Shown here one piece after another: positions 44,579-53,851 of a DNA stretch of 64,000 bases. The notes below the pieces were generated by a model that ran no database searches, had not been told where the DNA came from, and saw nothing but the letters and a program-made list of their open reading frames with translations. The DNA is from Candidatus Binatia bacterium (GTDB lineage: Bacteria > Desulfobacterota > Binatia > UBA12015): assembly GCA_029243485.1 (NCBI GenBank), contig JAQWRY010000079.1:62001-126000 (forward strand), written 5' to 3'. The stretch's first letter is position 1, and each line of letters starts with the position of its first letter. The position numbers were made by a program, and so were the translations under genes.

Positions 44579-45445
44579 ATGCGCTTCTCATACGCCGAAT
44601 CGATGTGCGACGTGACCCACTACGCACCCTTGGCACAGGCATGCGAAGAAACCGGATGGACCTCCTTCGTCGTGCCGGACAGCGTTTGCTACCCAAAAGA
44701 GTCGGACTCGAAGTACCCGTATACGCCCGACGGCAACCGGGAGTTCCTCGAGGACAAACCGTTCATCGAGCCGTTCGCCCTCATCCCGTGGCTCGGCGCC
44801 GTCACGAAGACCCTGCGCTTCACGACTTTCGTCGTGAAGCTCCCGATCCGACACCCGGTCCTCGTCGCGAAATCCATCTCGTCTATCGCCGCACTCACGA
44901 ACAACCGCCTCGGTTTTGGCATCGGGCTCAGCCCCTGGCCCGACGACTTCCGCGTGATGGACGTCCAGTGGAAGGGCCGCGGCACACGCATGAACGAGAT
45001 GATCGAAATCATCCGCGGCTTGAACGCCGGCGGATTCTTCGAGTTCCACGGCAAGTATTACGACCTAGAAGCGATCAAGATCTCGCCCACACCGACCGAA
45101 CCGATCCCGATGCTGATCGGCGGACATTCGGAAGCGGCGCTCAAGCGAGCAGCGCGTCTGGGGGACGGTTGGATGCACGCCGGAGGCGACGCCGAAGAGA
45201 TGCGCGGCTACCTGACCCGGCTGAAGGACCTGCGCCGCGAGCATGGCCGGGAAAATACGCCCTTCGAGGTCCACGTGATCTCTCTCGACGCGTACACTCT
45301 CGACGGGATCAAGCGGCTCGAAGACGAAGGCGTCACCGACGTCGTCGTAGGCTTCCGCGACGTCTACACGGGCGCGGACATCCCTCTTCAGGATAAGCTC
45401 GACGCGCTGCGGGGCTACGCCGACACCGTGATCGCGAAGGCCTGA
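44579..45445 (+). CDS. LLM class F420/flavin-dependent oxidoreductase
   Basis: 288 residues, ATG preceded by GAGAGAAG. TIM-barrel luciferase-like motifs: RFSYAESMCDVTHYAPLAQA, TFVVKLPIRHPVLVAKSISS, GRGTRMNEMIEIIRGL and IPMLIGGHSEAALKRAARLG. In related enzymes the cofactor is FMN or F420. It likely catalyses monooxygenation or hydride transfer on a catabolic intermediate. It ends 6 bases from the convergent SMP-30 gene. The start overlaps the 5-prime side of a truncated kinase, suggesting insertion or deletion there. Confidence 0.9.
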   Translation: MRFSYAESMCDVTHYAPLAQACEETGWTSFVVPDSVCYPKESDSKYPYTPDGNREFLEDKPFIEPFALIPWLGAVTKTLRFTTFVVKLPIRHPVLVAKSISSIAALTNNRLGFGIGLSPWPDDFRVMDVQWKGRGTRMNEMIEIIRGLNAGGFFEFHGKYYDLEAIKISPTPTEPIPMLIGGHSEAALKRAARLGDGWMHAGGDAEEMRGYLTRLKDLRREHGRENTPFEVHVISLDAYTLDGIKRLEDEGVTDVVVGFRDVYTGADIPLQDKLDALRGYADTVIAKA

Positions 45446-45451
45446 ACCCGG

Positions 45452-46360
45452 TCAGACGTTCAAGAAGTTGAGCGGCAACCCGCCGGTCGGCCACGTACTC
45501 TTCACCAGGCGTCCGCTGGAAGACAAAGTCACGTACGCCGTCCGTAGGCCTTCCCCGCCGAAGCAGATGTTGGTCGTCAGAGGGTCGTCGGTCGGGAAAT
45601 GCTCGACGGTCGCACCGTCGGGCGAGATCCGCGTAATCCCGCCGTTGATGATCGTCGCCACGCAGACATGTCCGTCCGCGTCGACCGTCATCGAGTCGAA
45701 GAACTGGTAGCCCGAAACGCCGGCGAGGCATTCCTCCATCGGGAGCTGCCGCTCGAGCACGCCGGGCTCCTTCACGTGGTAGGCGAAGACCCGCCCCGGA
45801 ACCGTCTCGGCCACGTAGAGTCGGGTTTCGTCGGGAGAGAGGCTGATTCCATTCGGCGTGTTCGCGGGAAAGACGATCTCGCGGACGAGGGAGCCGTCGG
45901 TCTTGGCGTAGAAGACCGCGCCTCGGTCCATCTGCCGCCCGTGCGACTTGCCGAGATCCGTGAAGTAGAAACCCCCTTCGCGATCGAAGACAATGTCGTT
46001 CGGGCCGCGCAGCGGGTTCCCGTCACACTCGGTGTACAGGACCTCAATCGCGCCGTCGTCCAGGCTCACCGCTTCGATCCGGCCGCCCGAGTAGTCGTCC
46101 GGCTGGTCTCCGGGGATCAGCATGTCGCCGACCCGATGCCAGGCGAAGCCGCCGTTGTTGCAGACGTAACAACGACCGTCCGGACCGATCGCGGCGCCGT
46201 TCGGTCCGCCCCCCGTTTCCGCGATGACCTCGATCTTGCCCTCGGGTGTCACACGACTGAGCGTGCCGCGCTCTATCTCGACAACGACGATGTCGCCGTT
46301 CGGCATGGCGATCGGGCCCTCGGGAAAACGAAGCCCGGAAACGATCTCTTCGAACTGCAT
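45452..46360 (-). CDS. SMP-30/gluconolactonase/LRE family hydrolase
   Basis: 302 residues with a six-bladed propeller pattern. MQFEEIVSGLRFPEGPIAMP provides the first metal Glu (PEGP); TECDGNPLRGPNDIVFDREG the metal Asn and Asp; and SGYQFFDSMTVDADGHVCVA the last metal Asp. Calcium- or zinc-dependent lactone hydrolysis is the family activity. No signal peptide, so it is cytoplasmic. Convergent with the LLM oxidoreductase; a lactone product from a Baeyer-Villiger-like step is a speculative link. Confidence 0.93.
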   Translation of the reverse strand: MQFEEIVSGLRFPEGPIAMPNGDIVVVEIERGTLSRVTPEGKIEVIAETGGGPNGAAIGPDGRCYVCNNGGFAWHRVGDMLIPGDQPDDYSGGRIEAVSLDDGAIEVLYTECDGNPLRGPNDIVFDREGGFYFTDLGKSHGRQMDRGAVFYAKTDGSLVREIVFPANTPNGISLSPDETRLYVAETVPGRVFAYHVKEPGVLERQLPMEECLAGVSGYQFFDSMTVDADGHVCVATIINGGITRISPDGATVEHFPTDDPLTTNICFGGEGLRTAYVTLSSSGRLVKSTWPTGGLPLNFLNV

Positions 46361-46387
46361 AGGACGAACCCCTTTCGGGGCCTCGAC

Positions 46388-47155
46388 CTATCGCGAAGCC
46401 GGGGTCGGGTCCAGGTTGCTCATCATCTTCTGCCAGCCGAGAACCCGGGCGAAGGCAGGGACATGCGAACCGAGCAGAAGCTGTTCGACCGAGAGCGACT
46501 CCTTCTCGTCAAACCAGGTACGGGCCAGACCATGAAGGGCGTCGTCCGCGGCCCCGGATTGGATCGCGGCGTCGATGCCGACGCGACGTTTTAGATACGG
46601 CTCTAGCTCACGGAACTGGTCCTGCCGGACCCGAGCTCGCGCGATCGCTCGACGCACCCGCTGTGCACTCGGTCGACCATCTTTCCCGACGAGAAAGTCG
46701 CGCACGGCCCTTCTCAGGATCTCCGGAATCAACTCGCGAACGCTGACGTCCGCCTGGTCGGGGAAGACCTCCCGAGCGACGGCAGCCAAGCTGGTGTCGG
46801 CCACGCCGGCCGCGATCGCGTCATACGGATTGAGCCTATCGTCGAGGACCTCACTGAACTCCTCGAACAACTGAAGCTGCTCGATCTTGTAACGAAGGAG
46901 ATCGCGGATGGACGGATCATCGATGGCGAAGCGCAACTGCTCGGCCCGCACTTCGCTCCCGCTGAAGTGATCTTCGACGAAGTGCTGGAACCACGGGAGC
47001 GGCAAGCCGACGTGGGACGCGTCGTCCGGCGTGACGAGTTCGCCACGCAGCGGTGCGAACTCTCGCCAGCGCTTTCGCGCCGCCAGAGGCGCACGAAACC
47101 AGCTCCCGGAAGAGTTCCGGAGACCGGACGCGCCTGAACCTCGGGTCCACGCCAT
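46388..47155 (-). CDS. Hypothetical protein, helical
   Basis: Up to 255 residues from ATG 47155; an adjacent TTG at 47170 is also in frame. Regular helical pattern: LPWFQHFVEDHFSGSEVRAE, IRDLLRYKIEQLQLFEEFSE, LEPYLKRRVGIDAAIQSGAA. The first about 40 residues (Trp/Arg/Ser-rich) look non-native, so the true 5-prime end may be lost. No signal or membrane segment. I recognise no family. It follows the SMP-30 gene's orientation with a 27-base gap, upstream of it. Confidence 0.5.
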   Translation of the reverse strand: MAWTRGSGASGLRNSSGSWFRAPLAARKRWREFAPLRGELVTPDDASHVGLPLPWFQHFVEDHFSGSEVRAEQLRFAIDDPSIRDLLRYKIEQLQLFEEFSEVLDDRLNPYDAIAAGVADTSLAAVAREVFPDQADVSVRELIPEILRRAVRDFLVGKDGRPSAQRVRRAIARARVRQDQFRELEPYLKRRVGIDAAIQSGAADDALHGLARTWFDEKESLSVEQLLLGSHVPAFARVLGWQKMMSNLDPTPASR

Positions 47156-47280
47156 TACCCCTGCAGCCAATCAATGAGAGCGGCGCGGCGCAAGTCCCAT
47201 CGAGCCCGGCCGAGGACCGGGCCGGCTCCGATTTGAACCCGGGGGACGGCCGACCGATATTCCCAAAGGAGCGCTCTCCT

Positions 47281-47664
47281 CGGGTGGCGAAGAATGCAGG
47301 ATCGGTACTAAACGGAGGCGGCCTCGCCGCATTGGACGACACGTTCGGACGCGGCTTCGTACACGGGTTTTTCGACGTCTTCGTAGGCGCCAGTGCCGGT
47401 TCCATCGTGGCGAGTCTCACCGTCGAACCGCTCCGCGAGTAGATGTCGATGGTCCTCGGAACCGACGAAACAGCGCTCGTGTACTTCAAGCACGAGGACG
47501 CCGGTGCTGGTCCGAAGATGGCGGCCGACTTCCTCGATTTGGTCGGTGCACCGGCGAAGCGTGCGCCAGCCGCGTCCGCTCGCGGGAAGAAGCCCGCGAG
47601 CAAGAAGCGACCGCGCAGGAGCGCAAAACCGGCTGAAGACAGACCTACTCGGTCATGTCCTTGA
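47281..47664 (+). pseudogene. Possible patatin-like phospholipase remnant
   Basis: A single frame reads KNAGSVLNGGGLAALDDTF, then FDVFVGASAGSIVASL, recalling the patatin glycine loop and GxSxG nucleophile (GASAG), but only about 30 residues separate them, fewer than normal, and a TAG at 47440 interrupts. The frame then continues to 47664 with a Lys/Arg/Ala-rich tail (SARGKKPASKKRPRRSAKPA). The catalytic Asp domain is absent. Probably a deletion remnant; the tail could be a separate short protein starting at 47443. Confidence 0.35.
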
Positions 47665-48049
47665 TCTTCTGATCGAGCTCGATCTGGGCATCGTTCTTCG
47701 GCGGCGGCGGGACCATGATCTTGGTCATGTCGCCGTCGACCTTGATCTTACCCGACATGAAGGCCTGCATCGCGGCGGCCTGGTCGCCCATCACGACGAG
47801 CGCGCGAGCGGTCTCGTAGTCGGTCGTGATCGTGACTTCGGGATTCTCGAGATGTCCGCGCCCGACAATCGGATTCCCCTGCGTGGTGTCGGTGTGCATC
47901 TGCACCGCGCCGTCGCCGAACGGAACCCCGCTCACGTTCTGATTCAGGCGCATCTTCACGGCGGGCGCCGGCACCTTGTCTGCGTACTCCTCGTTCAGCG
48001 CGATCAGCGTGTCGAGCCATCCGTCCGAAAGAAATGCGTGCTTGGCCAT
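47645..48049 (-). CDS. SCP2 sterol-binding domain protein
   Basis: 134 residues, ATG preceded by GGAGGAGAACC. The SCP2-like fold shows in NQNVSGVPFGDGAVQMHTDT, NPEVTITTDYETARALVVMG and AAMQAFMSGKIKVDGDMTKI, the family end motif (G.l.v.Gd). Such proteins bind lipids or acyl-CoA and are often linked to fatty-acid or sterol catabolism, consistent with the gene content here. It has a divergent 200-base gap to mtaB. Confidence 0.92.
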   Translation of the reverse strand: MAKHAFLSDGWLDTLIALNEEYADKVPAPAVKMRLNQNVSGVPFGDGAVQMHTDTTQGNPIVGRGHLENPEVTITTDYETARALVVMGDQAAAMQAFMSGKIKVDGDMTKIMVPPPPKNDAQIELDQKIKDMTE

Positions 48050-48250
48050 GGTTCTCCTCCGTAGTTTGCGACCCCGGCTGAGATCCGCCGGAACTCCCCT
48101 CGTTTACTGCGCCCCGGCCCCCCGCGCCAGTTCTCCTCAGGACGGACCCGCCCGTCCCGTCGCACGGGCGGCCCACCGGTCCGAAAGCACCCCGATCGAC
48201 GCCACCGGGCGACATGGACAGCGGGGCGCGTTTCCCCGATATTCCCGCCT

Positions 48251-49528
48251 GTGGGACACCCCCCCGAAATCCTCACGTTCGGCTGCCGGCTGAACGCGTA
48301 CGAGAGCGAGGTCATCCGCAACCTCGCCCAAGGCGCGGACGACGACCTTGTGGTCGTGAATACCTGCGCCGTCACCAACGAGGCCGAGCGCCACGCACGC
48401 CAAGCGATTCGACGCACGCGACGAGAGCGCCCCCATGCACGAATCGTCGTGACGGGCTGCGCCGCTCAGATCTGGCCGGACCGATTCGCCGAAATGCCCG
48501 AGGTGGACCAGGTCCTCGGCAACCGGGAGAAGATGGAGGCATCCAGCTGGACCGCCGAGGCCAATCACGTGGCTCGGGTCCGGGTGAGCAACATTGCCGA
48601 GGTCAACGAAACGGCCTCGCACCTGATCGGCGGATTCGAAACGCACACCCGCGCGTTCGTCCAGGTTCAGAACGGATGCGATCATCGCTGCACCTTCTGC
48701 ATCATTCCGTACGGCCGCGGCCCGTCGCGATCGATTCCCCCGGAACGGGTGATCGAGCAAGTGCGCCTCCTCGTCGGATCCGGCGTCGGCGAGGTCGTCT
48801 TGAGCGGCGTCGACCTGACCGCCTACGGGGCCGACCTTCCCGCACACCCACCTCTCGGCACGCTCGTCCAGCGCCTCCTGCGAGAGGTGCCGGAGCTTCG
48901 CCGGCTGCGGCTGTCGTCCCTCGACCCCGTCGAGATCGACGACGACCTCTGGTCCGTGCTCAGTGAAGAACCCCGCCTCATGCCGCATCTCCACCTGAGC
49001 CTCCAGGCCGGCGACGACGTGATCCTCAAGAGAATGAAGCGTCGCCACCTGCGCGATGACGTGCGGGCGGTGACCGAGCGCGCACGCCGCCTCCGTCCCG
49101 ACGTCGTCTTCGGCGCCGATCTGATCGCGGGCTTCCCCACCGAGACCGAGCAGATGTTCGACCAGACCCTCGAGCTCGTCGAGGAGCTCGGGCTGGTCTA
49201 CCTCCACGTCTTCCCCTACTCCGCACGACCCGAAACCCCCGCAGCGCGCATGCCACAGCTTCCCAAGACCGTCCGTAAGGTCCGCGCGGCACGCCTCCGC
49301 GCCATCGGGGCCCACGCCCACCAACGACTGCTGGAAACGAAGCTCGGGCGAGAGCACGAGGTTCTGATGGAAGCGGGCAACGTCGGCCGCACTCGCGACT
49401 TCGCTCGCATCCGCATTCCCGAGGGCGCCATCGCGGGGAGCTTCCTCCGGGTTCACGCCGACGACATCGACGACGAAACATTGGTCGGACATCGACTCGG
49501 CGATGACCGCCCACGCGCTTTCGCCTGA
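48251..49528 (+). CDS. mtaB: tRNA t6A37 methylthiotransferase MtaB
   Basis: 425 residues, GTG start. Radical-SAM methylthiotransferase that converts t6A to ms2t6A at position 37 of ANN-decoding tRNAs. N-terminal UPF0004 cluster ligands C12 (TFGCRLNAYES), C39 (VVNTCAVT) and C70 (VTGCAAQ); radical SAM CxxxCxxC at C143, C147 and C150 (NGCDHRCTFCIIPYGRG). SLDPVEI and HLHLSLQAGDDVILKRMKRR match MtaB, not MiaB or RimO. A TRAM-like domain closes the chain. It may be co-transcribed with the two small proteins downstream (27- and 12-base gaps). Confidence 0.95.
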   Translation: MGHPPEILTFGCRLNAYESEVIRNLAQGADDDLVVVNTCAVTNEAERHARQAIRRTRRERPHARIVVTGCAAQIWPDRFAEMPEVDQVLGNREKMEASSWTAEANHVARVRVSNIAEVNETASHLIGGFETHTRAFVQVQNGCDHRCTFCIIPYGRGPSRSIPPERVIEQVRLLVGSGVGEVVLSGVDLTAYGADLPAHPPLGTLVQRLLREVPELRRLRLSSLDPVEIDDDLWSVLSEEPRLMPHLHLSLQAGDDVILKRMKRRHLRDDVRAVTERARRLRPDVVFGADLIAGFPTETEQMFDQTLELVEELGLVYLHVFPYSARPETPAARMPQLPKTVRKVRAARLRAIGAHAHQRLLETKLGREHEVLMEAGNVGRTRDFARIRIPEGAIAGSFLRVHADDIDDETLVGHRLGDDRPRAFA

Positions 49529-49555
49529 TCCACACGCAACGCAAAGGAGACGCAT

Positions 49556-50023
49556 ATGTACGACCTACAGACCATCGAGGCCATCAAGCGACTGAAGTAC
49601 AAGTACATGCGTTGTCTCGATCAGAAGCGATGGGACGAGATGGCCGAGTGCTTCACCGAAGACGCCACCGCCGCGTATAGCGGCGGCAAGTACTCCTTCG
49701 AGGGACGAGACGCCATCATCGCCTTCTTCAAGGAGTCGATGGGGAGCCCGAAGGTTCTCTCGAGCCATCGCGTCCACCACCCCGAGATCGACGTCACGAG
49801 CGACGCGACCGCCCGTGCAGAATGGGGCTTGGAAGATGTCTTCATCAACGAGGAGATGGGCATCACGGTCCGCGGCGCGGCGTACTACAAGGACGAGTAC
49901 GTGAAGGTCGGCGACACGTGGAAGATCAAGCACACCGGCTACGAGCGCGCGTATGAAGAGATGGAGTCCCGCAAGGACATGTCGTGGCTCTCGATCACAC
50001 AGCGCTTCGGCCAGGCGGATTAA
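49556..50023 (+). CDS. SnoaL-like (NTF2-fold) protein
   Basis: 155 residues, ATG after AAAGGAGACGCAT. NTF2 fold with IEAIKRLKYKYMRCLDQKRW, DEMAECFTEDATAAYSGGKY and SSHRVHHPEIDVTSDATARA, as in SnoaL_4 proteins. Family members are cyclases, isomerases, dehydratases or small-molecule binders. It is directly followed by a VOC protein; the two could process the same small molecule. No signal peptide. Confidence 0.9.
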   Translation: MYDLQTIEAIKRLKYKYMRCLDQKRWDEMAECFTEDATAAYSGGKYSFEGRDAIIAFFKESMGSPKVLSSHRVHHPEIDVTSDATARAEWGLEDVFINEEMGITVRGAAYYKDEYVKVGDTWKIKHTGYERAYEEMESRKDMSWLSITQRFGQAD

Positions 50024-50035
50024 CGGGAGCCTCAC

Positions 50036-50497
50036 ATGAGCACGATGCGATTCAACCACATGGAACTCACGTTCCCGGTCGGGGAACTCGACGACACCAA
50101 GAAGGACGAGATCCGAACTTTCTACGATGAGATTCTCGGGTGGAAGTCGCTGGACGTCCCGATCCTCGGCCAGCAAGGGTTGCTCCTCCAGGTCGACGAT
50201 ACCGTGAGCCAGTTCATTCTCCTGATGGAAAGCCCGAACCCCATCCGCTCTCCCGGCTACGATCACCTGGGCCTCTTGATGGAGGACCGCGGCGAGGTCG
50301 ATGAACTGCTCGAAAAGTGTCGAACGTTCCAGAAGCGCGACGACCGCGTCCAGATCAAGGAATACAAGGACCTCGACCAGGGCGCCGTCGTCGTGCACGC
50401 GTTCTACGTCAAGTATCTCCTGCCGATCTGGTTCGACATCCAGAACATGGAGTGGCAGGCCGGAGCAGAGCCCCAGAAGACCTGGAAGTATGCCTGA
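50036..50497 (+). CDS. VOC (glyoxalase-fold) family protein
   Basis: 153 residues, ATG after GGGAGCCTCAC. The vicinal-oxygen-chelate fold shows in RFNHMELTFPVGELDD, FYDEILGWKSLDVPILGQQG and SPGYDHLGLLMEDRGEVDEL. Metal ligands plausible: H in NHMEL and H in YDHLG. Activity may be dioxygenase, isomerase, lyase or binding. It lies 12 bases after the SnoaL-like gene in the same unit. Confidence 0.88.
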   Translation: MSTMRFNHMELTFPVGELDDTKKDEIRTFYDEILGWKSLDVPILGQQGLLLQVDDTVSQFILLMESPNPIRSPGYDHLGLLMEDRGEVDELLEKCRTFQKRDDRVQIKEYKDLDQGAVVVHAFYVKYLLPIWFDIQNMEWQAGAEPQKTWKYA

Positions 50498-50635
50498 CGC
50501 GAGCCCCACGGCGCGCAACACAGCGGGCGCCGCACGGCGCCGGGCCTCAAGCTAGCGCCTCATTCCTCCGATGACTTCGTCCAGGGAGCACACTCGGCCA
50601 GGTCGGCTCGGGAACCGCTTCCGTTGGAGGCTGGG

Positions 50636-50953
50636 ATGGGACGAACGGTTGCGGCTCTGAGCTTCTCGATGATGTTGACCTGTTGCGCGGCGGACGCGGC
50701 ATCGGCCGACGATGAGCTGAACGGCGCGGGTACGGCACAGGCGGTCCAACAGGCCATCCTCTCGAAACCCGGCGGTGCCGACTCGGTGATGTCCCTGCAG
50801 AACGACCCGAACGTAAAGAGCCTCCTTCAGGACGAGGGAGTGATGCGGGCCGTACGCTCCGGAAACTTCGCGGCACTCGCGCAGGACCGACGTGTCGAGG
50901 CGCTCATGCGCAACCCGACGGTCCGCGCCCTCGCCGGCGACCTGCAGCCCTAG
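50636..50953 (+). CDS. Small exported protein with STI1-like repeat
   Basis: 105 residues. ATG 50636 follows TTGGAGG and gives a signal peptide with CCAADAASADD at its end; the Cys pair could be lipidated (LTCC). The mature part has SLQNDPNVKSLLQDEGVMRA and RRVEALMRNPTVRALAGDL, repeats of NP..k.Ll.d...m like STI1/heat-shock chaperonin-binding motifs. Function unknown. Probably periplasmic or membrane-anchored. Confidence 0.65.
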   Translation: MGRTVAALSFSMMLTCCAADAASADDELNGAGTAQAVQQAILSKPGGADSVMSLQNDPNVKSLLQDEGVMRAVRSGNFAALAQDRRVEALMRNPTVRALAGDLQP

Positions 50954-51410
50954 CGAGCCGACTCAGGAAGACGGTAGCGCAACTCGCCTGAAGGGGCGCT
51001 CCCGTCGTTTCGGGGTCGAAGCCGCGCTCAGTCGAACGGGTCGATAGCCCCCGGGGCTGCTGAGCTGACTGGCAACCCATGGGCATTCTCCCGTGCGCAC
51101 CAGGCCTCCCGAGGCCGCCATCGGCCGGATCAGGGGCGCTTCGTTTGGGTGTCGCACACCCGGACACCAGGGAGCAAAGTTTCCCGGCAGGTAGAAGAGG
51201 TACTCGACCGGCGCTCCGGTCGGGGCCCGACGCGGCCAGGCATCTCGCAAGGCGCTCCGCACGTTCCCTGCACCTGACCGTCCGCCACCCCGAATCCACG
51301 CCACACGCGAGGCCACCGGCCGTTGACAGGTTTGGCAGAGTATCCGTAGTCTCCACAGGAGTGCGCGCGACGTCCACGCGGCCCCCTCTGCCCAGGAGCT
51401 CTTTAAAACA
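50954..51410. other. Gene-free stretch upstream of hydrolase lipoprotein
   Basis: No convincing gene on either strand; the open frames here have odd composition and no start sites. A TTGACA at 51323-51328 is a promoter -35 candidate for the downstream lipoprotein, but the -10 is poor. Confidence 0.4.
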
Positions 51411-53651
51411 ATGTCCACCTTCGATCGCGTTCGCGCGCTTCATTTGAGCCTTGCCGTCCTCGTTCTGGTTTCTGCCTGCGGCAGCGACGGGACGTCCGCA
51501 CCGACGCAGAGCCCGTCACCACAACCGACGACGACACCCGAGCCGGCCCCGGTGGCCGACTTCGATGTGACCGGAAGCGTCGAGCAGGTGTACCTCGTTG
51601 GCGCCACGCCGGGAACGGAGTTGCAGCTCGTCGACGCCGACGGCAGCGTCGTGCAGACGGGCACCGCGGACGACAACGGCACATTGATCTATCGCCACGT
51701 CGCGGCAGCCGCCGGCTACCGTGTGGAGGCCGCTGACGGGAGCAGCTCCCCCGCGTTCGAAGTGAAGACGGCAGACGACGTTCCGTCGCAGGATTTCTAC
51801 TCCTCGCAAGAGATCAACGCCGGATACGGCTATCTCGAAACGCGCGACGGCACTCTTCTCGCCTACAACGTGATGCTCCCGGGCGATCCGGAAGACGGTC
51901 CGTATCCGACGGTCGTAGAGTACTCTGGTTACGACCCCGCCAACCTGGACGCGCCGCAGCCCAGTTCACTCATCGCCAGCGTGCTCGGCTACGCCGTCGT
52001 CGGCGTGAACATGCGCGGCACGGGCTGCTCGGGCGGCACGTTCGAGTTCTTCGAAACGCTGCAAACGACCGACGGGTATGATGCGATCGAAGCGATCGCC
52101 GCGCAGCCGTGGGTGATGGACAACGAAGTCGGCATGGTCGGCCTCTCGTACCCCGGGATCAGTCAGCTGTTCGTCGCGTGGCGTCAGCCGCCGAGCTTGA
52201 TCGCGATCGCACCTCTTTCGGTCGTCTCCGACACGGGCCGCGGGACGCTGCGCCCTGGCGGCATTCTCAACAACGGCTTTGCAATCTCGTGGTCCGAAGA
52301 TCGTCGCCGCGACGCGATGGTCGGCGGCCAGGGGTGGTCCCAGAAGCGCCTGGACGAGGGTGACCAGGTCTGCATCGACAACATGCTCCTTCGCGGGCAG
52401 ACCCCCGATATCCTCCAGATCATCGCCGAGAACGAGTTCTACGTGCCCGCCGTCGCCGATCCGGTCTCACCGGTCACGTTCGTCGACAAGATCCAGGTGC
52501 CGACCTACCTCGCTGGCGCGTTTAACGACGAGCAGACCGGCGGCTACTTCGCCAACATGGTGGCCAACTTCACGGGCACCGATCAGGCCCGCTTCACGAT
52601 GGTCAACGGAGCGCACACCGACCCGTTCGGCCCGGAGGTGTTCAGTCGCTGGATGGAGTTCCTAGACCTCTACGTGGGCAAAAAGATCCCAGCGCGCCCT
52701 GGATCCGAGGACTTGATCCTCGACGTTCTGCGCAATGACATCTTCCGGGTCGAAGCGTTGCCGATCGAAGCGGAACGCTACGACGGCGTCGCAACGTACG
52801 AGGAAGCCCTCGCCCAGTGGGAGGCCGAGCCTCGGGTTCGCATCCTGTTCGACAACGGCGCGGGCGACCCCGCGGTACCCGGTGCGCCCTACCCCGGATT
52901 CGAGATGGGGTTCAAGACCTGGCCGGCGCCCGAAATGGAGCCGACAACCTGGTACTTTGGCGCAGGCGGCGCCCTCACCGAAAGCGCTCCCAGCGGCGCC
53001 GACGGAGCCGACAGCTTCGTGTACGACGCGACACTCGCCCAGAAGACAACTCTCTCGTCGGGAAGCTCCTGGGAGGCGCTGCCGGCCTACGAATGGGCCT
53101 ACCGCGACGAGGGGACCTTCTTGTCCTACACGAGCGCGCCCCTGGCTGACGACGTCGTGATGGCCGGCTCCGGCAGTGCCGACCTCTGGCTGATGTCCGA
53201 TGCGGCCGACACCGACATCCAGGTGAGCCTCACCGAGGTCCGCCCGGACGGCGTCGAGTACTTCATCCAGAACGGATGGCTGCGTGCCAGCCGCCGGCAC
53301 CTCGACGCTGCCGCGTCGACGGACATCCGACCCGTCTCGACCCACCTGCTCAAGGACGCCAAGAACCTCCCGGGTGGCGAGTTCTCCCTGGTGCGAGTGG
53401 AGATCTTCCCGTTCGCGCACCCTTTCCGGGCCGGTTCTCAGATCCGACTCTATGTCGAAGCCCCAGGCGCCACGCGAACGGAATGGCGCTGGGAAGCCCT
53501 CGAATTCGATGGCGAAGTCGTGAACACCGTCGCCCGCGTATCGGGCATGGCATCCAGCGTCGTTCTGCCCGTCATCCCCGACGTCGAGATCCCGACCCCC
53601 CTCCCCGCGTGCCCCAGCCTCCGGGGCCTGATGTGTCGCATCGCCCAATAA
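51411..53651 (+). CDS. CocE/NonD-type X-Pro dipeptidyl-peptidase family lipoprotein
   Basis: 746 residues. Signal peptide with lipobox LVSAC (Cys 23) and a long Ser/Pro/Thr linker; an extra N-terminal beta domain (about 50-120). The alpha/beta hydrolase S15 domain has YLETRDGTLLAYNVMLPGD, VNMRGTGCSGG and nucleophile S246 in GMVGLSYPGISQLF. The C-terminal beta-sandwich domain of the family follows, with DVVMAGSGSADLWLMSDA and FPFAHPFRAGSQIRLYVEAP. It hydrolyses esters or amides, as in cocaine esterase and glutaryl acylases; the substrate here is unknown. Periplasmic or surface location. Confidence 0.92.
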   Translation: MSTFDRVRALHLSLAVLVLVSACGSDGTSAPTQSPSPQPTTTPEPAPVADFDVTGSVEQVYLVGATPGTELQLVDADGSVVQTGTADDNGTLIYRHVAAAAGYRVEAADGSSSPAFEVKTADDVPSQDFYSSQEINAGYGYLETRDGTLLAYNVMLPGDPEDGPYPTVVEYSGYDPANLDAPQPSSLIASVLGYAVVGVNMRGTGCSGGTFEFFETLQTTDGYDAIEAIAAQPWVMDNEVGMVGLSYPGISQLFVAWRQPPSLIAIAPLSVVSDTGRGTLRPGGILNNGFAISWSEDRRRDAMVGGQGWSQKRLDEGDQVCIDNMLLRGQTPDILQIIAENEFYVPAVADPVSPVTFVDKIQVPTYLAGAFNDEQTGGYFANMVANFTGTDQARFTMVNGAHTDPFGPEVFSRWMEFLDLYVGKKIPARPGSEDLILDVLRNDIFRVEALPIEAERYDGVATYEEALAQWEAEPRVRILFDNGAGDPAVPGAPYPGFEMGFKTWPAPEMEPTTWYFGAGGALTESAPSGADGADSFVYDATLAQKTTLSSGSSWEALPAYEWAYRDEGTFLSYTSAPLADDVVMAGSGSADLWLMSDAADTDIQVSLTEVRPDGVEYFIQNGWLRASRRHLDAAASTDIRPVSTHLLKDAKNLPGGEFSLVRVEIFPFAHPFRAGSQIRLYVEAPGATRTEWRWEALEFDGEVVNTVARVSGMASSVVLPVIPDVEIPTPLPACPSLRGLMCRIAQ

Positions 53652-53668
53652 ACCGAACCAACGACTGG

Positions 53669-53692
53669 CCTTGCACGAATGCAAGGAATTTT
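53669..53692 (+). terminator. Intrinsic terminator after hydrolase lipoprotein
   Basis: Perfect stem CCTTGCA / TGCAAGG with a CGAA loop, followed by AATTTT, 18 bases after the stop. Short stem but a classic layout. Confidence 0.6.
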
Positions 53693-53851
53693 CTCGCTTG
53701 TCCGGTCCGAGACGGCCGTGTTAGCTCCTAGAAATACTGAACTTTTATGGCCGACTTTCGTCGGCTCATCATTGGACGAGCCCAGACCGAAAAATGCCTT
53801 CCTCTTCGTAACCCTCAATATCCTGACATGGCTCGCCACCGGAGGGATTAA

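Noticed and set aside
47225-47245. tRNA-like T-loop (GGTTCAAATC on the minus strand)
   Set aside because: The flanking bases do not form a T-stem and no anticodon or acceptor stem could be drawn.
50904-51443. Minus-strand frames in the gap at 51 kb
   Set aside because: Cys/Arg-rich composition, no start site and no domain; treated as noise.
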